Below, in pieces: positions 27,784-37,649 of a stretch of 64,000 bases of DNA; position 1 is the first letter of the stretch, and every line of letters starts with the position of its first letter. This DNA comes from CAIWHR01 sp963726765. Its GTDB lineage: Bacteria; Pseudomonadota; Gammaproteobacteria; Burkholderiales; Casimicrobiaceae. The DNA lies in NCBI GenBank assembly GCA_963726765.1, contig CAVSDH010000004.1:1-64000 (forward strand), written 5' to 3'. The translations under genes and the position numbers were made by a program. The notes beneath the pieces were generated by a model. The model did not search any database, was not told the origin of the DNA, and saw only the letters and a program-made list of their open reading frames with translations.

Positions 27784-30700
27784 ATGAACGCTCCTCCACC
27801 GGCCGCGTCCGCGACGGCACCGCGCGTGCTCCGCGGGCGCCTGTTCCGCAAGTACCTGCTGCTGATCCTCGTGCTGGTCGGCGGCGGCGTGCTGGCGTCG
27901 GGCGCGATCAGCGTCTACTTTTCCTACCAGGAGAACAAGGCGGCGATCGGCGCGCTGCAGCACGAGAAGGCGCTCTCGGCTGCGACGCGCATCCAGCAAT
28001 ACGTCGAACGGATCCAGCAGCAGCTCGCCTACGCGTCGCTGCCGCAGATCGACGCCACCGACGTCGAATTGCGCCGCGTCGAGTTCAACAAGCTCCTGCG
28101 GCAGGTCCCGGACGTCACCGACATCGCTCAGCTCGATCCCGCGGGGCGCGAGCAGATTGCGGTGTCGCGCCTGGCGATGGACCGCGTCGCGAGCAACGAC
28201 GACCGTTCGAAGGAGCCGGCGTTCCTGAACGCGAAGCGCGGGCAGCCCTGGTTCGGGCCCGTGTATTTCCGCAAGGAGACCGAGCCGTACATGACGATCG
28301 CGTTGCGTTCCGGCGGCGACAACGGACCGGTGACGATCGCCGACGTGAATCTCAAGTTCATCTGGGACGTGGTGTCCCGCATCAAGATCGGCGAAAAGGG
28401 CAAGGCGTACGTGGTCGACAGGCAGGGATATCTGGTGGCGGATCCGGACATCGGCCTCGTCCTCCGCAAGACCAACCTCGGCGATCTTCCGCATGTCAAG
28501 GCGATGGCCGGATCGGACGCGTCCGATGCGTCGGCGATGCTGTCGACCGACGCTGCCGGAACCCCGGTCCTGACGTCCCCTGCCGCGGTCGAGGCGCTCC
28601 GCTGGACGGTGTTCGTCGAGCAGCCTGTTGCCGAGGTCTACGAAAAACTCAACGCGTCGATCGTTCGCACGGGGCTCCTGTTGCTGGGCGCGCTCGTCGC
28701 CTCCGCCCTCGGGGCATTGGCGCTGGCGCGTGGAATGGTGCGACCCATTCGCACCCTGGACGAGGGTGCGCGGCGCATCGGGTCCGGAGATCTCGACCAG
28801 CGAATCGTCGTGCGTACCGGCGACGAACTGGAGGGCCTTGCCGACCAGTTCAATCGCATGACGTCGCAATTGCGCGAATCGTATGCGGGGCTCGAGCACA
28901 AGGTCGAGGAGCGAACGCAGGAGCTCACCAACTCGCTCGAGCAGCAGACGGCCATCGCGGAAATTCTGCGGGTGATTTCAGGGTCCCCCACCGACGTGCA
29001 GCCGGTGCTCGATGTGGTTGCCGAGCGGGCCGCGCATCTATGCGACGCGCCATACGCGCGCGTGCTGTTGATCGACGGCGGCAACCTTCGCCCCGTGGCG
29101 CAATTCTCCGTCTTCGGTGAACGGCTTCCCCAGCCTCCAGGGCCGATCCCCTTGAAACGGTCGGTCTTCACCGGTCGCGCCGTTCTCGATCGCGTGACCC
29201 TTCACCACCTCGACGTTCAACCCCTCCTGGACACGGAATATCCCGACTCGAAGGAGAGCGTTCTGCCGTTGGGCGCTCACACCGTGCTCGCCGTACCGCT
29301 GATGCGCGAGGGCGGGGCCTACGGCGGAATCTTCCTCTTCCGCCGCGAATCCCGGCTGTTCACTCCCGATCAGGTGGCATTGGTCCAGACCTTCGCGCAG
29401 CAGGCGGCCATCGCCATCGACAATGTGCGCCTGTTCAATCAGACCAAGGAGGCGCTGGAGCAGCAGACCGCCATCAGCGAAATCCTTCGCGTGATCTCAT
29501 CGTCGCCGACCGACGTGCAGCCGGTGCTCGACGCCGTGGCGGAGCGGGCCGCGCATCTTTGCAACACCCCTTTCGCACGGGTGCTGCTCATCGAGGGCGA
29601 CAAGCTGCGGCCAATGGCGAGCTATTCGGTCGGCGATTCGGGATATTCGGAGGTCACGATGCCGGTTCCGCTCAGCCGGTCCACGCTTACCGGACGCGCG
29701 GCCATCGACCGGGTGACCGTCCACGTCGCGGACGTCGTGCCGCTACTCGATACGGAATTTCCCGATGCACGGGAGAACATGGTCGGACAAGGGTGCAGGG
29801 CGGCTCTGGCAGTTCCGCTGATGCGAGAAGGGGGTGCCTACGGAGGCATCTTTCTCTTTCGCCGCGAGCCGGGGCTGTTTCCTCCCGATCAGGTCGTGCT
29901 GGTCGAGACATTCGCCCGCCAGGCGGCCATTGCGATCGACAACGTCCGGCTGTTCAATCAGACCAAAGAGGCGCTGGAGCAGCAGACCGCGATCGCGGAA
30001 ATCCTGCGGGTCATATCGAGCTCGCCCACCGACGTGCAGCCGGTGCTCGAAGCCATCGCCGAACGCGCTGCACATCTGTGCGACGCCTCCGCCGCGTCGA
30101 TGTATCTCACGGAAGGCGAACGTGCTGCGGCACCTCGCCTCGAAAGGGCCGACGCCGGATCCGGTCGGAAGCGCGGAAGTGCTGCCCATCAATCGGGACT
30201 CGATTTCCGGCCGGGCGCTGCTCGAGCGACGGACCATCCAGGTGCAGGACATGCTCGCCGAAGGGGTGGAGTACCCCCTGAGTCGCGAACTGGCACAGCG
30301 TTACGGCCATCGCACCGTGGTCGTGATCCCGCTCTTTCGCGAGGGGCGGCCATTCGGGACGATCCTGCTGAGGCGACAGGACGTGCGGGCCTTTACGGAG
30401 CGCGAGATAGCGCTGCTGAGAACCTTCGGGGACCAGGCGGCGATCGCGATCGAGAACGTGCGGCTCTTCAACGAAACGAAAGAGGCGCTCGACCAGCAGC
30501 GTGCTTCCGGCGAGGTCCTGGCCGCGATCAGCAGCTCGATTGCGGATACCGCGCCGGTGTTCGAAACGATCCTCTCCAGTTGCGAGCGGCTCTTCGCGGG
30601 CAAGGTGGCGGTGATCGATCTGGTCGGCGAAGACGGCTTCGTCCACCTCGGGGCATACCACGGCGCGCGGCTCGAGGATGTCAAGCGTCTCTATCCGCAC

Positions 30701-32224
30701 ACGATCGACGCGACGAGTGCAACGGGTCTTGCCATTGCCACGCGGGACGTCGTGCATTTCGCGCAGGTCCGGGACATCCCGGAAACCGCGCGTCGCGCGT
30801 TCGAAGTGTTCGGGGTCAAGGCGGCGATCGGCGCCCCGATGATGTGGGAGGGCAGGGGGATCGGCGCGATTTGGGTCGTGCGGGACTATGCGGGACCGTT
30901 TTCCGAGAAGGACATCGCGCTGCTGAGGACTTTCGCCGATCAGGCGGTGATTGCGATCCAGAACGCGCGGCTCTTCAACGAGACGAAGGACGCTCTGGAA
31001 CAGCAGCGTGCATCCGGCGAGGTGCTGGCGGCGATCAGCAGCTCGATCGCCGACACCAAGCCGGTGTTCGACAGGATTCTGGCAAGCTGCAGGCAATTGT
31101 TCTCGGGCACCGTCATTGCGATCAATCTCGTCGACGAGGACGAGCGCGTCCGCATAGCCGCGTACGACGGTCCCGACATGGAAGTGCTTCAACAGGCCCT
31201 CGACAGGGGGCTGCCCTACCGGGAGACCGGTACTTCGATGGCGATCGCTCGCCGCGCCGTACTGCATTTTCCGGACATTGCAAATGGCAAGGACGTGCCG
31301 CTGGGGATTCGCGAGTCCGCAGGAGCCGCCGGCATGAAGGCATGTATCGTTGCGCCGATGATCTGGGAAGGCAAGGGCATCGGCGCCATCCTCGTCAGCC
31401 GCGACTACGTCGGCCCCTTCTCCGACAAGAACATGGCGCTCCTGAAGACGTTCGCTGACCAGGCCGTGATCGCGATTCAGAACGCGCGGCTGTTCCGCGA
31501 GATCCAGGACAAGAGCGGTCAGCTCGAGATCGCCAACAAGCACAAGTCGGAGTTTCTCGCCAACATGTCGCATGAGCTCCGCACGCCCCTGAACGCGATC
31601 ATCGGATTTTCGGAGGTGCTGCAGGAAAAGCTGTTCGGCGACGTGAACGAAAAGCAGGCCGACTATCTGAACGACATCCACACATCGGGCAAGCACCTGC
31701 TGGGGCTCATCAACGACATTCTCGACCTGTCGAAGGTCGAGGCGGGGCGGATGGAGCTCGACCTCGCGACTTTCGACGTGGCTCCGGCGCTCGCCAATGC
31801 GATGACGCTGGTGCGCGAGCGCGCGCAGCGGCACAATATCGAACTGCACATGGACGTCGACCCGGGGCTCGGCGTCGCGACCGCGGACGAGCGCAAGCTG
31901 AAGCAGATCGTCGTCAACCTGCTCACCAATGCGGTGAAGTTCACGCCCGATGGTGGAAGCGTTTTCGTGACGGCACGGCGGGAACCCGATACGCTCGTCA
32001 TTTCCGTGCGCGACACCGGCATCGGGATCGCCCCCGACGACCATGACGCCGTGTTCGAGGAATTCCGGCAGGTTGGCCGGCACTACACGAACAAGCAGGA
32101 GGGCACCGGCCTCGGGCTCACGCTGACGCGGCGATTCGTCGAGCTGCACGGCGGCAGGATCTGGGTCGAGAGCGAGCCGGGCAGGGGCTCGACGTTCACG
32201 TTCACGATTCCGGTGAGGTCATGA
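27784..32224 (+). CDS. Membrane sensor histidine kinase with Cache, HAMP and five GAF domains (frame break near 30117)
   Basis: About 1480 residues when joined. Order: TM1 (YLLLILVLVGGGVLASGAIS), periplasmic double-Cache-like sensor (WFGPVYFRKETEPYMTIAL, GKAYVVDRQGYLVADP), TM2 (about 298-318), HAMP (VRPIRTLDEGARRIGSGDLD), coiled coil, then five GAF domains in two sets: three beginning ILRVIS.SPTDVQPVL and two beginning VLAAISSSIADT.PVF, then HisKA with the phosphorylated His near 1262 (NMSHELRTPLNAI) and HATPase_c (NLLTNAVKFTP, DTGIGIAPDD, GTGLGLTL). One extra G near 30117 breaks the frame in the third GAF. The next two genes encode its likely receivers. The GAF copies are recent-looking duplicates. 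Confidence 0.92.
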
Positions 32225-32336
32225 ACGATGCCGGTGCGTGCGGTCGCGCGATGCCGCCATCGGCTGCACAGCGCGCGCGCGGGCGTTTCGTTCGGTGCGG
32301 CGCGGCGGCGACTGCTGCAATCGTGGGGGTACCACA

Positions 32337-32711
32337 ATGAGCCTCGTGCTGATTGTCGAAGACAACGAAAAAAACATGAAGCTCGTCCGTGACGTGCTGC
32401 AGGTGAAGGGCTACGAGACCATGGAGGCCGGCAGCGGGGAAGACGGGCTCGCGATGGCCGCCGCGCGCAAGCCGGACCTCGTGCTGATGGACATCCAGCT
32501 GCCGGGCATGAACGGCATCGAGGCGCTCCGCGCATTGCGCGCGGATCCCGCGACGGCGCGCATACCGGTCATCGCCGTCACGGCGTCCGTCATGCAGCAG
32601 GACAGGACGCACATCACCGAAGCCGGCTTCGACGCCTACCTCGGCAAGCCGCTCGACCTCAAGGAATTCCTCGCAACGGTCAAGCGCGTGCTGGAGGATT
32701 CGCGGCCATGA
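32337..32711 (+). CDS. Single-domain response regulator (DivK-like receiver)
   Basis: A 124-residue stand-alone receiver. The acidic pocket is VEDN, the phosphoacceptor is D52 (LVLMDIQLPGMNG), the switch Thr is in VIAVTASV and the Lys in LGKPLD. No output domain, so it acts by protein contact or as a phosphate relay. It starts 112 bases after the kinase stop and overlaps the next gene by four bases (ATGA), so both receivers are co-translated. Its partner is almost certainly the upstream GAF kinase. Confidence 0.92.
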   Translation: MSLVLIVEDNEKNMKLVRDVLQVKGYETMEAGSGEDGLAMAAARKPDLVLMDIQLPGMNGIEALRALRADPATARIPVIAVTASVMQQDRTHITEAGFDAYLGKPLDLKEFLATVKRVLEDSRP

Positions 32712-33841
32712 GCGATTCGGCCAAGGTGCTGGTCGTCGACGATACGCCGGCCAACGTCAAGCTCCTCGCCGACCTGCTGACGCTGAAGGGCTTCGGCGTT
32801 GCGACCGCAGCGAACGGAGAAGAAGCGCTGGCAAAGGTCGCTGCGGAGAAACCGGACCTCGTCCTGCTCGATGTCATGATGCCGGGGCTGTCGGGCTACG
32901 ACGTCTGCCGGCGCATTCGCGCGGACCCCGAAACGGCGCTGCTGCCGGTCGTGCTGGTCACGTCGCTCGACCCGCAGGGGGAGCGGCTGAAAGGCATCGA
33001 AGCGGGCGCCGACGATTTCCTGTCCAAGCCGATCAACCAGCCGGAGCTCTTCGCGCGTGTCCGCTCGCTGTTGCGCGTGAAGGCGCTTCAGGACGAGGTC
33101 CGGCGCCAGGCCGACGAACTCAAGCAGTGGAATGCAAAGCTGGAGGAGCGCGTCGCCGACCAGGTTTCGCAAGTGCAGCGCCTGTCCCAGCTCAAGCGAT
33201 TCTTCTCGCCGAGGGTCGCCGACGCCATCGTGAGCGCCGGCGAGAAGTCCATCCTTTCGCCGCATCGCCGCGAGATCTGCTACGTGTTCGCCGATCTCCG
33301 CGGATTCACGCCGTTCACCGATCGCGCGGAGCCGGAGGAGGTGGAGGCCGTGCTGCGCGACTATCACGCCACGATGGGCTCGATTGCGAATGCGCACGAC
33401 GGCACGATCGATCGCTTTGCCGGCGACGGCATCCTGATCTTTTTCAACGATCCGTTTCCGGTCCCCGAGCCGGGCAAGCGCGCCGCGGCGATGGCGCTGG
33501 CGATGCAGGCGCGCTTCGCGCCGCTGCGGTCGCAGTGGCAGGCGCTGGGCCACGACCTCGACCTTGGCATCGGCATCGCACTCGGATTCGCAACGCTCGG
33601 TGCCTTCGGCTTCGAAGGTCGAAGCGACTATTCGGCGATCGGCAGCGTCGTCAATCTGGCGGACCGCCTGTGCGGGGAGGCGCGGGGGGGCGAGACGCTG
33701 ATCGATCGCCGCACGCGTGCGGGACTGGGCGATGCCGCCGACGTGGAACCGGCGGGCCCGTTCGCGCTGAAGGGGTACGCGCAGCCCGTCCCCGCCTTTC
33801 TGCTGCGGGCGCTGCGCACGACCGAACCCAGCGGCGCGTAG
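32708..33841 (+). CDS. Response regulator with class III adenylate/guanylate cyclase output
   Basis: A 377-residue protein. Residues 1-120 are a receiver (VVDDT, D55 in LLDVMMPGLSGYD, TSLD, LSKPIN); about 135-175 a coiled-coil linker (LKQWNAKLEERVADQVSQVQRLSQL); the rest a class III cyclase with metal-binding FADLRGFTPFTDR and FAGDGILIFFND and the DYSAIGSVVNLADRLC loop with catalytic Asn and Arg. Phosphorylation should switch on cyclic nucleotide synthesis, making cAMP (or cGMP) the output of the preceding kinase. Nucleotide choice was not assigned. Last clear member of the NRPS/sensor block. Confidence 0.93.
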   Translation: MSDSAKVLVVDDTPANVKLLADLLTLKGFGVATAANGEEALAKVAAEKPDLVLLDVMMPGLSGYDVCRRIRADPETALLPVVLVTSLDPQGERLKGIEAGADDFLSKPINQPELFARVRSLLRVKALQDEVRRQADELKQWNAKLEERVADQVSQVQRLSQLKRFFSPRVADAIVSAGEKSILSPHRREICYVFADLRGFTPFTDRAEPEEVEAVLRDYHATMGSIANAHDGTIDRFAGDGILIFFNDPFPVPEPGKRAAAMALAMQARFAPLRSQWQALGHDLDLGIGIALGFATLGAFGFEGRSDYSAIGSVVNLADRLCGEARGGETLIDRRTRAGLGDAADVEPAGPFALKGYAQPVPAFLLRALRTTEPSGA

Positions 33842-33957
33842 CGGGCGTCGGCGTTTCGATCGCGCCCTCCTGCTCCGGCAACGACGCTGCGGATCCCGGT
33901 TAGAATCGCGTGCGCCGGATCATCCCTTTGCACGACGATACCGAGGACGACATCTTC

Positions 33958-35384
33958 ATGAGCACTGCCCTACCTGCCGCCGCCATCGACCGCCAGTGGG
34001 ACGACGACATCGTTCCGCAACTCGTCGAGTACATCCGGATTCCGGCCAAATCACCGCATTTCGATCCCGACTGGAAGAAGAATGGCCACATCGAGCGCGT
34101 GATCGCGCTGGCGGAGGCCTGGGTGCGCAAGCAGCCCGTGCGTGGGCTCGAAGTCGAAATCGTGCGCCTGAAAGGGCGCACGCCGCTCCTCTATTTCAAC
34201 GTTCCGGCATTCGGGAAGGGCGCGCGTGACGCGACCGTGTTGCTCTACGGCCATCTCGACAAGCAACCCGAGATGACCGGCTGGCTCGAAGGGTTCGGCC
34301 CGTGGATTCCGCGCTTCGACGACGGCAAGCTCTACGGGCGCGGCGGCGCCGATGACGGGTACGCCGTCTTCGCGTCGCTCGCCGCCATCGCGGCGCTGCA
34401 GGCGCAGGGCACGGCGCACGCACGCTGCGCCGGCATGATCGAGACTTGCGAGGAATCGGGCAGCTACGATCTGCCGGCATACCTCGACCATCTCGCTCCG
34501 CGACTGGGACGCGTCGACTTCGTCATCGGCCTCGACTCCGGCTGCGGTGATTACGAGCGTCTATGGGCAACGACGTCGTTGCGAGGCATCGCTGCCGGCA
34601 CGCTGACGGTGGAAGTATTGACCGAGGGTGTGCATTCGGGAGACGCGAGCGGTGTCGTACCGTCGTCCTTCCGCATCGCCCGGCACCTGCTCGACCGGCT
34701 CGAGGATTCCGGAACGGGCCGGATCCTCCCCACGGAATTCCATGCCCCCATCCCCGAGGAACGGGCGCTGCAGGCGCGCGCCGCTGCCGACATCATGGGC
34801 GAGCTCGTCATTCGAAAGTATCCATTCGCGGACGGCACCAAGCCGATGGTCGCCGGACGCGCCGAGGCGCTCCTCAATCGCACGTGGCGTCCCGCGCTGT
34901 CGGTGGTCGGTGCCGACGGCATGCCGCCGATCGCTAACGCGGGCAATGTCCTGCGCCCGAGGACGTCGCTCAAGCTGTCGCTGCGGCTGCCTCCAACGGT
35001 CGACGGTGGCCAGGCGACCAAGGACCTGAAGCGCCTCCTCGAGGCCGATCCGCCGCATGGCGCGTCGGTGCGGTTCGAGTCCGATCAAGGCGCCACGGGC
35101 TGGCACGCGCCGCCGACGTCGCTCATGGCTCCTGGAGGCGCTCGAGGCGGCATCGCGCGCACATTACGGGCAGTCCGGCCGCGGCGATGGGCGAGGGCGG
35201 CACGATCCCGTTCATGGCGATGCTGGGCAAGCATTTTCCGGCGGCGCAGTTCCTGATCACGGGTGTATTGGGACCGCATTCGAATGCGCACGGGCCGAAC
35301 GAATTCCTGCACGTGCCGTATGCAAAGAAGCTCACCGCCTGTGTCGCCGACGTGATCGCCGCGCACGCCGCACGACGGGACTGA
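33958..35384 (+). CDS. M20-family metallopeptidase (two frame breaks)
   Basis: A cytoplasmic zinc aminoacylase/dipeptidase, about 475 residues joined. Metal-site motifs: LLYGHLDKQPE (His, catalytic Asp), GRGGADDGY (bridging Asp) and METCEESGSYD (Glu pair) in MIETCEESG; the lid domain has TEGVHSGDASGVVP, and the C-terminus has GPHSNAHGPNEF with the last zinc His. The frame shifts by +1 near 35128 and again near 35175; joined it reads SWLLEALEAASRAHYGQS-AAAMGEGGTIPFM. The ATG at 33958 is about ten bases after GAGGA. It is not clearly tied to the upstream signalling genes: 116 bases separate them. Confidence 0.88.
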
Positions 35385-35508
35385 AGCGTGCGTTACCCAT
35401 CGGCAGCGTCGACCGTTGGCAACACGCGCCGGATGGACCCGCCGCCGACCTCGGTCGCTCGGCGACGTCCCCTTCGGGCCCTGGCTCGCTGTCGCTCGCT
35501 CGCCTCGT

Positions 35509-36918
35509 TCACGCGAGCCGCAGCACTTCGTGCCGGCCGCGGGCGAGCGTGCGGATCAGGAGCTTCGCGATGTCGGCGTCGAACACCGGGCGCGGCGGGG
35601 CGTCGATCAGCCGCGTGAGCTCGCCGTCGTCGTGCGCGGTGCCGAGCCAGCACCAGTTGCGCAGCACGTGCACGTCCGTCCGCTCACCCACCAGCGCGCG
35701 TTCCCGAATGGCGGCAAGACCGGGGTACGGCCAGGTCGGAACGGCGTGCGGGGCCAGCGCCTCGCGCAGACGCGCATGGTGCGCCTCCGGAGATTCGTCT
35801 CCGACGCAGGCGCCGGCACAGCGGCGCACCTGCCGCGCAAAGCAGGGACCGGTGCGGCGCTCGAGCCCGAGCATGTTCCAGCACAGCGCGTGCTCGCGCG
35901 AAAGATGCCGCAGCGCCTCCCGCGCCGCCCGCTTCGACGTGAACGGGCCATAATGCTGCGCGAGCTCTCCCGCTTCGACAGCGGTGGCCGGAATGTAACG
36001 GGGCGGACCCGGTTCGGCGGGAATCTCGAGCACGCCGGACTCCGCCTTGCGTCGAAGCGCGTGGTTGTGCGCCGGCAGCATCGACTTGACCAGCGCCGAC
36101 TCGCGCAGCAACGCGCCGATCTCGCCGGCCGTTTCCTCGAATTCGATTCTCCGGATCTCCGCGGAGAGGCGCATGTCGGTCGACGAGCGGTAATCGGACG
36201 AGAAATGCGCGCCGACGCGCTCGCGCAGATTGCGACTCTTGCCGATGTAGAGCGGAAGCGCGTTCAGGCCGTAGAAGAGATAGACGCCGGGCGCCTCCGG
36301 CAGCACGTCCAGGGCATCGTGGGCGAGCTGCGGCGGCAGGCTCGGGATTTTCAGCACGCGCTTCACGGCATCTGCAATCGTCGCCGCGTCGAAGTTGCGA
36401 TAGAGCGCCTGCACGAAGGCCCACAGGACGCGGGCATCGCCGAGCGCGCGATGCCGGCCGTCGACGAAAAGTCCGTGGCGCTCGATCACGCTGTCGAGAT
36501 TGTGGCGCTCGGCGTCGGGATAAAGGCGCCGCGAGAGCTTGACGGTGCACAACGCGCGGGCGCTGAACGTGCGATCGAGCCGCGCGAATGCGTGCTTGAG
36601 GAACCCGTAGTCGAAGCGTGCGTTGTGGGCCACGAAGAGGGCGCCGGCCGTCCGTGACGCGACCTCGTCGGCGATGGCGGCAAACGCGGGCGCGTCGCGC
36701 ACCATGGCGTCCGTGATTCCCGTCAGGGCCTGAATGGCGGGAGGGATCGGCACACCCGGGTTGACCAGAGTCGACCATTCGGAAACGACCGGCGGCGCAC
36801 CCGTATCCTCGGCCGCGGAGACGCGAACGATGCCGATCTCCGTGATGGCATCGCCGGCGGCAACGGTGCCCGTGGTTTCGAGATCCACGAAGGCTAGGGC
36901 CGGCGCAAACAGGTTCAT
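35509..36918 (-). CDS. DEDDh 3'-5' exonuclease fused to a UvrC-type GIY-YIG endonuclease (Cho-like)
   Basis: A 469-residue DNA-repair protein. Residues 1-170 form a DnaQ-like proofreading exonuclease (D12 and E14 in FVDLETTG, HNARFDYGFL, HRALGDARVL), followed by a GIY-YIG domain (APGVYLFYGLNALPLYIGKSRNLRERV) and a UvrC/Cho-like cysteine region (GLERRTGPCFARQVRRCAGAC). E. coli Cho, the GIY-YIG half alone, makes the 3' incision in nucleotide excision repair and belongs to the SOS response. The ATG complementary to 36916-36918 leaves no useless N-terminal tail. It is divergent from the LexA-like gene, with an SOS-type operator between them, so DNA-damage induction is likely. Confidence 0.9.
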   Translation of the reverse strand: MNLFAPALAFVDLETTGTVAAGDAITEIGIVRVSAAEDTGAPPVVSEWSTLVNPGVPIPPAIQALTGITDAMVRDAPAFAAIADEVASRTAGALFVAHNARFDYGFLKHAFARLDRTFSARALCTVKLSRRLYPDAERHNLDSVIERHGLFVDGRHRALGDARVLWAFVQALYRNFDAATIADAVKRVLKIPSLPPQLAHDALDVLPEAPGVYLFYGLNALPLYIGKSRNLRERVGAHFSSDYRSSTDMRLSAEIRRIEFEETAGEIGALLRESALVKSMLPAHNHALRRKAESGVLEIPAEPGPPRYIPATAVEAGELAQHYGPFTSKRAAREALRHLSREHALCWNMLGLERRTGPCFARQVRRCAGACVGDESPEAHHARLREALAPHAVPTWPYPGLAAIRERALVGERTDVHVLRNWCWLGTAHDDGELTRLIDAPPRPVFDADIAKLLIRTLARGRHEVLRLA

Positions 36919-36950
36919 GGTCGTGGGGACGCAGGTCGAAACGCGGGGGC

Positions 36951-36979
36951 TTGACCTTCGAACGTTCGTTCGGTATGGT
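36951..36979 (+). promoter_or_regulatory. lexA promoter, apparently giving a leaderless mRNA
   Basis: TTGACC (36951-36956), 17-base spacer, TATGGT (36974-36979). The ATG of lexA begins at 36986, the expected transcription start, so the message would have no leader and no Shine-Dalgarno; none is visible. The operator at 36959-36972 fills the spacer. Confidence 0.65.
36959..36972. promoter_or_regulatory. LexA-type SOS operator CGAAC-N4-GTTCG
   Basis: CGAACGTTCGTTCG is a symmetric CGAAC/GTTCG repeat with a four-base spacer. This is the Gram-positive type of SOS box rather than the CTGT-N8-ACAG box of E. coli. It lies between the -35 and -10 of lexA and upstream of the divergent exonuclease/Cho-like gene. 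Confidence 0.65.
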
Positions 36980-36985
36980 AGCACC

Positions 36986-37561
36986 ATGTCGAACGATCGT
37001 TCCTACCTGACGAGGCTCCAGGACTACTACGCCCAGCACCGTGCGCTGCCGTCCTATGCCTCCATCGGCCAGTTGCTGGGGCTCAAGTCCAAGTCGTCCG
37101 TGGCCGCCATGGTGGCACGGCTGAAGCTCGCGGGGTACATCGACTCCACGCCGGACAAGCGCCTTGCCCCCACGAAGCGCTTCTTTGCGCGGCCGCTCGC
37201 CGAATCGCCGGTCCACGCCGGCATGCCCAATCCGGTGGAGGATGCTCCGGCGGACGCCCTGACGATCGACGACTATCTGATCGAACGGCCGTCGCAGACG
37301 GTCCTGATCCGGGTCAAGGGCGATTCGATGATGGACGCCGGGATCCTCGACGGCGACCTGGTGGTGGTCGAGAAGACCGCCGCGGCAAAGCGCGGCGACA
37401 TCGTGGTCGCCATCGTCGACGGCCAGTTCACGCTGAAGACGCTCGACCTGGAGAAGGGTTCGTTCGTGCTCCGACCCGAGAACAAGGCCTATCCGATCAT
37501 CCGCCCCGAAGGCGACCTCGAGATTTTCGGCGTCATGGTCGGGCTGGTCCGCAAGATCTAG
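36986..37561 (+). CDS. LexA-like self-cleaving repressor
   Basis: A 191-residue LexA homologue: N-terminal winged helix (YYAQHRALPSYASIGQLLGLKSKSSVAAMVARLKLAGYI), cleavage site A78-G79 (VHAGMPNP), catalytic S114 (KGDSMMDAGILDGD) and K151 (QFTLKTL). RecA filaments would trigger self-cleavage. It is a few residues shorter than E. coli LexA (202) and its recognition helix differs, in keeping with the unusual operator. It may be the cell's main LexA or a second paralogue; the window does not decide this. The start was set by the promoter geometry and homology, since the frame is open upstream. Confidence 0.9.
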   Translation: MSNDRSYLTRLQDYYAQHRALPSYASIGQLLGLKSKSSVAAMVARLKLAGYIDSTPDKRLAPTKRFFARPLAESPVHAGMPNPVEDAPADALTIDDYLIERPSQTVLIRVKGDSMMDAGILDGDLVVVEKTAAAKRGDIVVAIVDGQFTLKTLDLEKGSFVLRPENKAYPIIRPEGDLEIFGVMVGLVRKI

Positions 37562-37600
37562 CGGCCCGGCAGGCTTCCCGCATTCGGGTTGTTCCAGTGT

Positions 37601-37623
37601 GTCCGCACGGCGCCCGTGCGGAC
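37601..37623 (+). terminator. Strong hairpin between lexA and the patatin gene
   Basis: GTCCGCACGG and CCGTGCGGAC form a perfect 10-bp stem with a 3-base loop (CGC), 40 bases after the lexA stop. No T-run follows, so it may be a weak terminator or a leader structure of the patatin transcript. Confidence 0.5.
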
Positions 37624-37649
37624 GCCGGGTCTAGGCATTACCATCGCGC

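Noticed and set aside
30107..32149. A 680-codon minus-strand open frame
   Set aside because: Antisense to the GAF kinase; composition is that of a high-G+C shadow frame.
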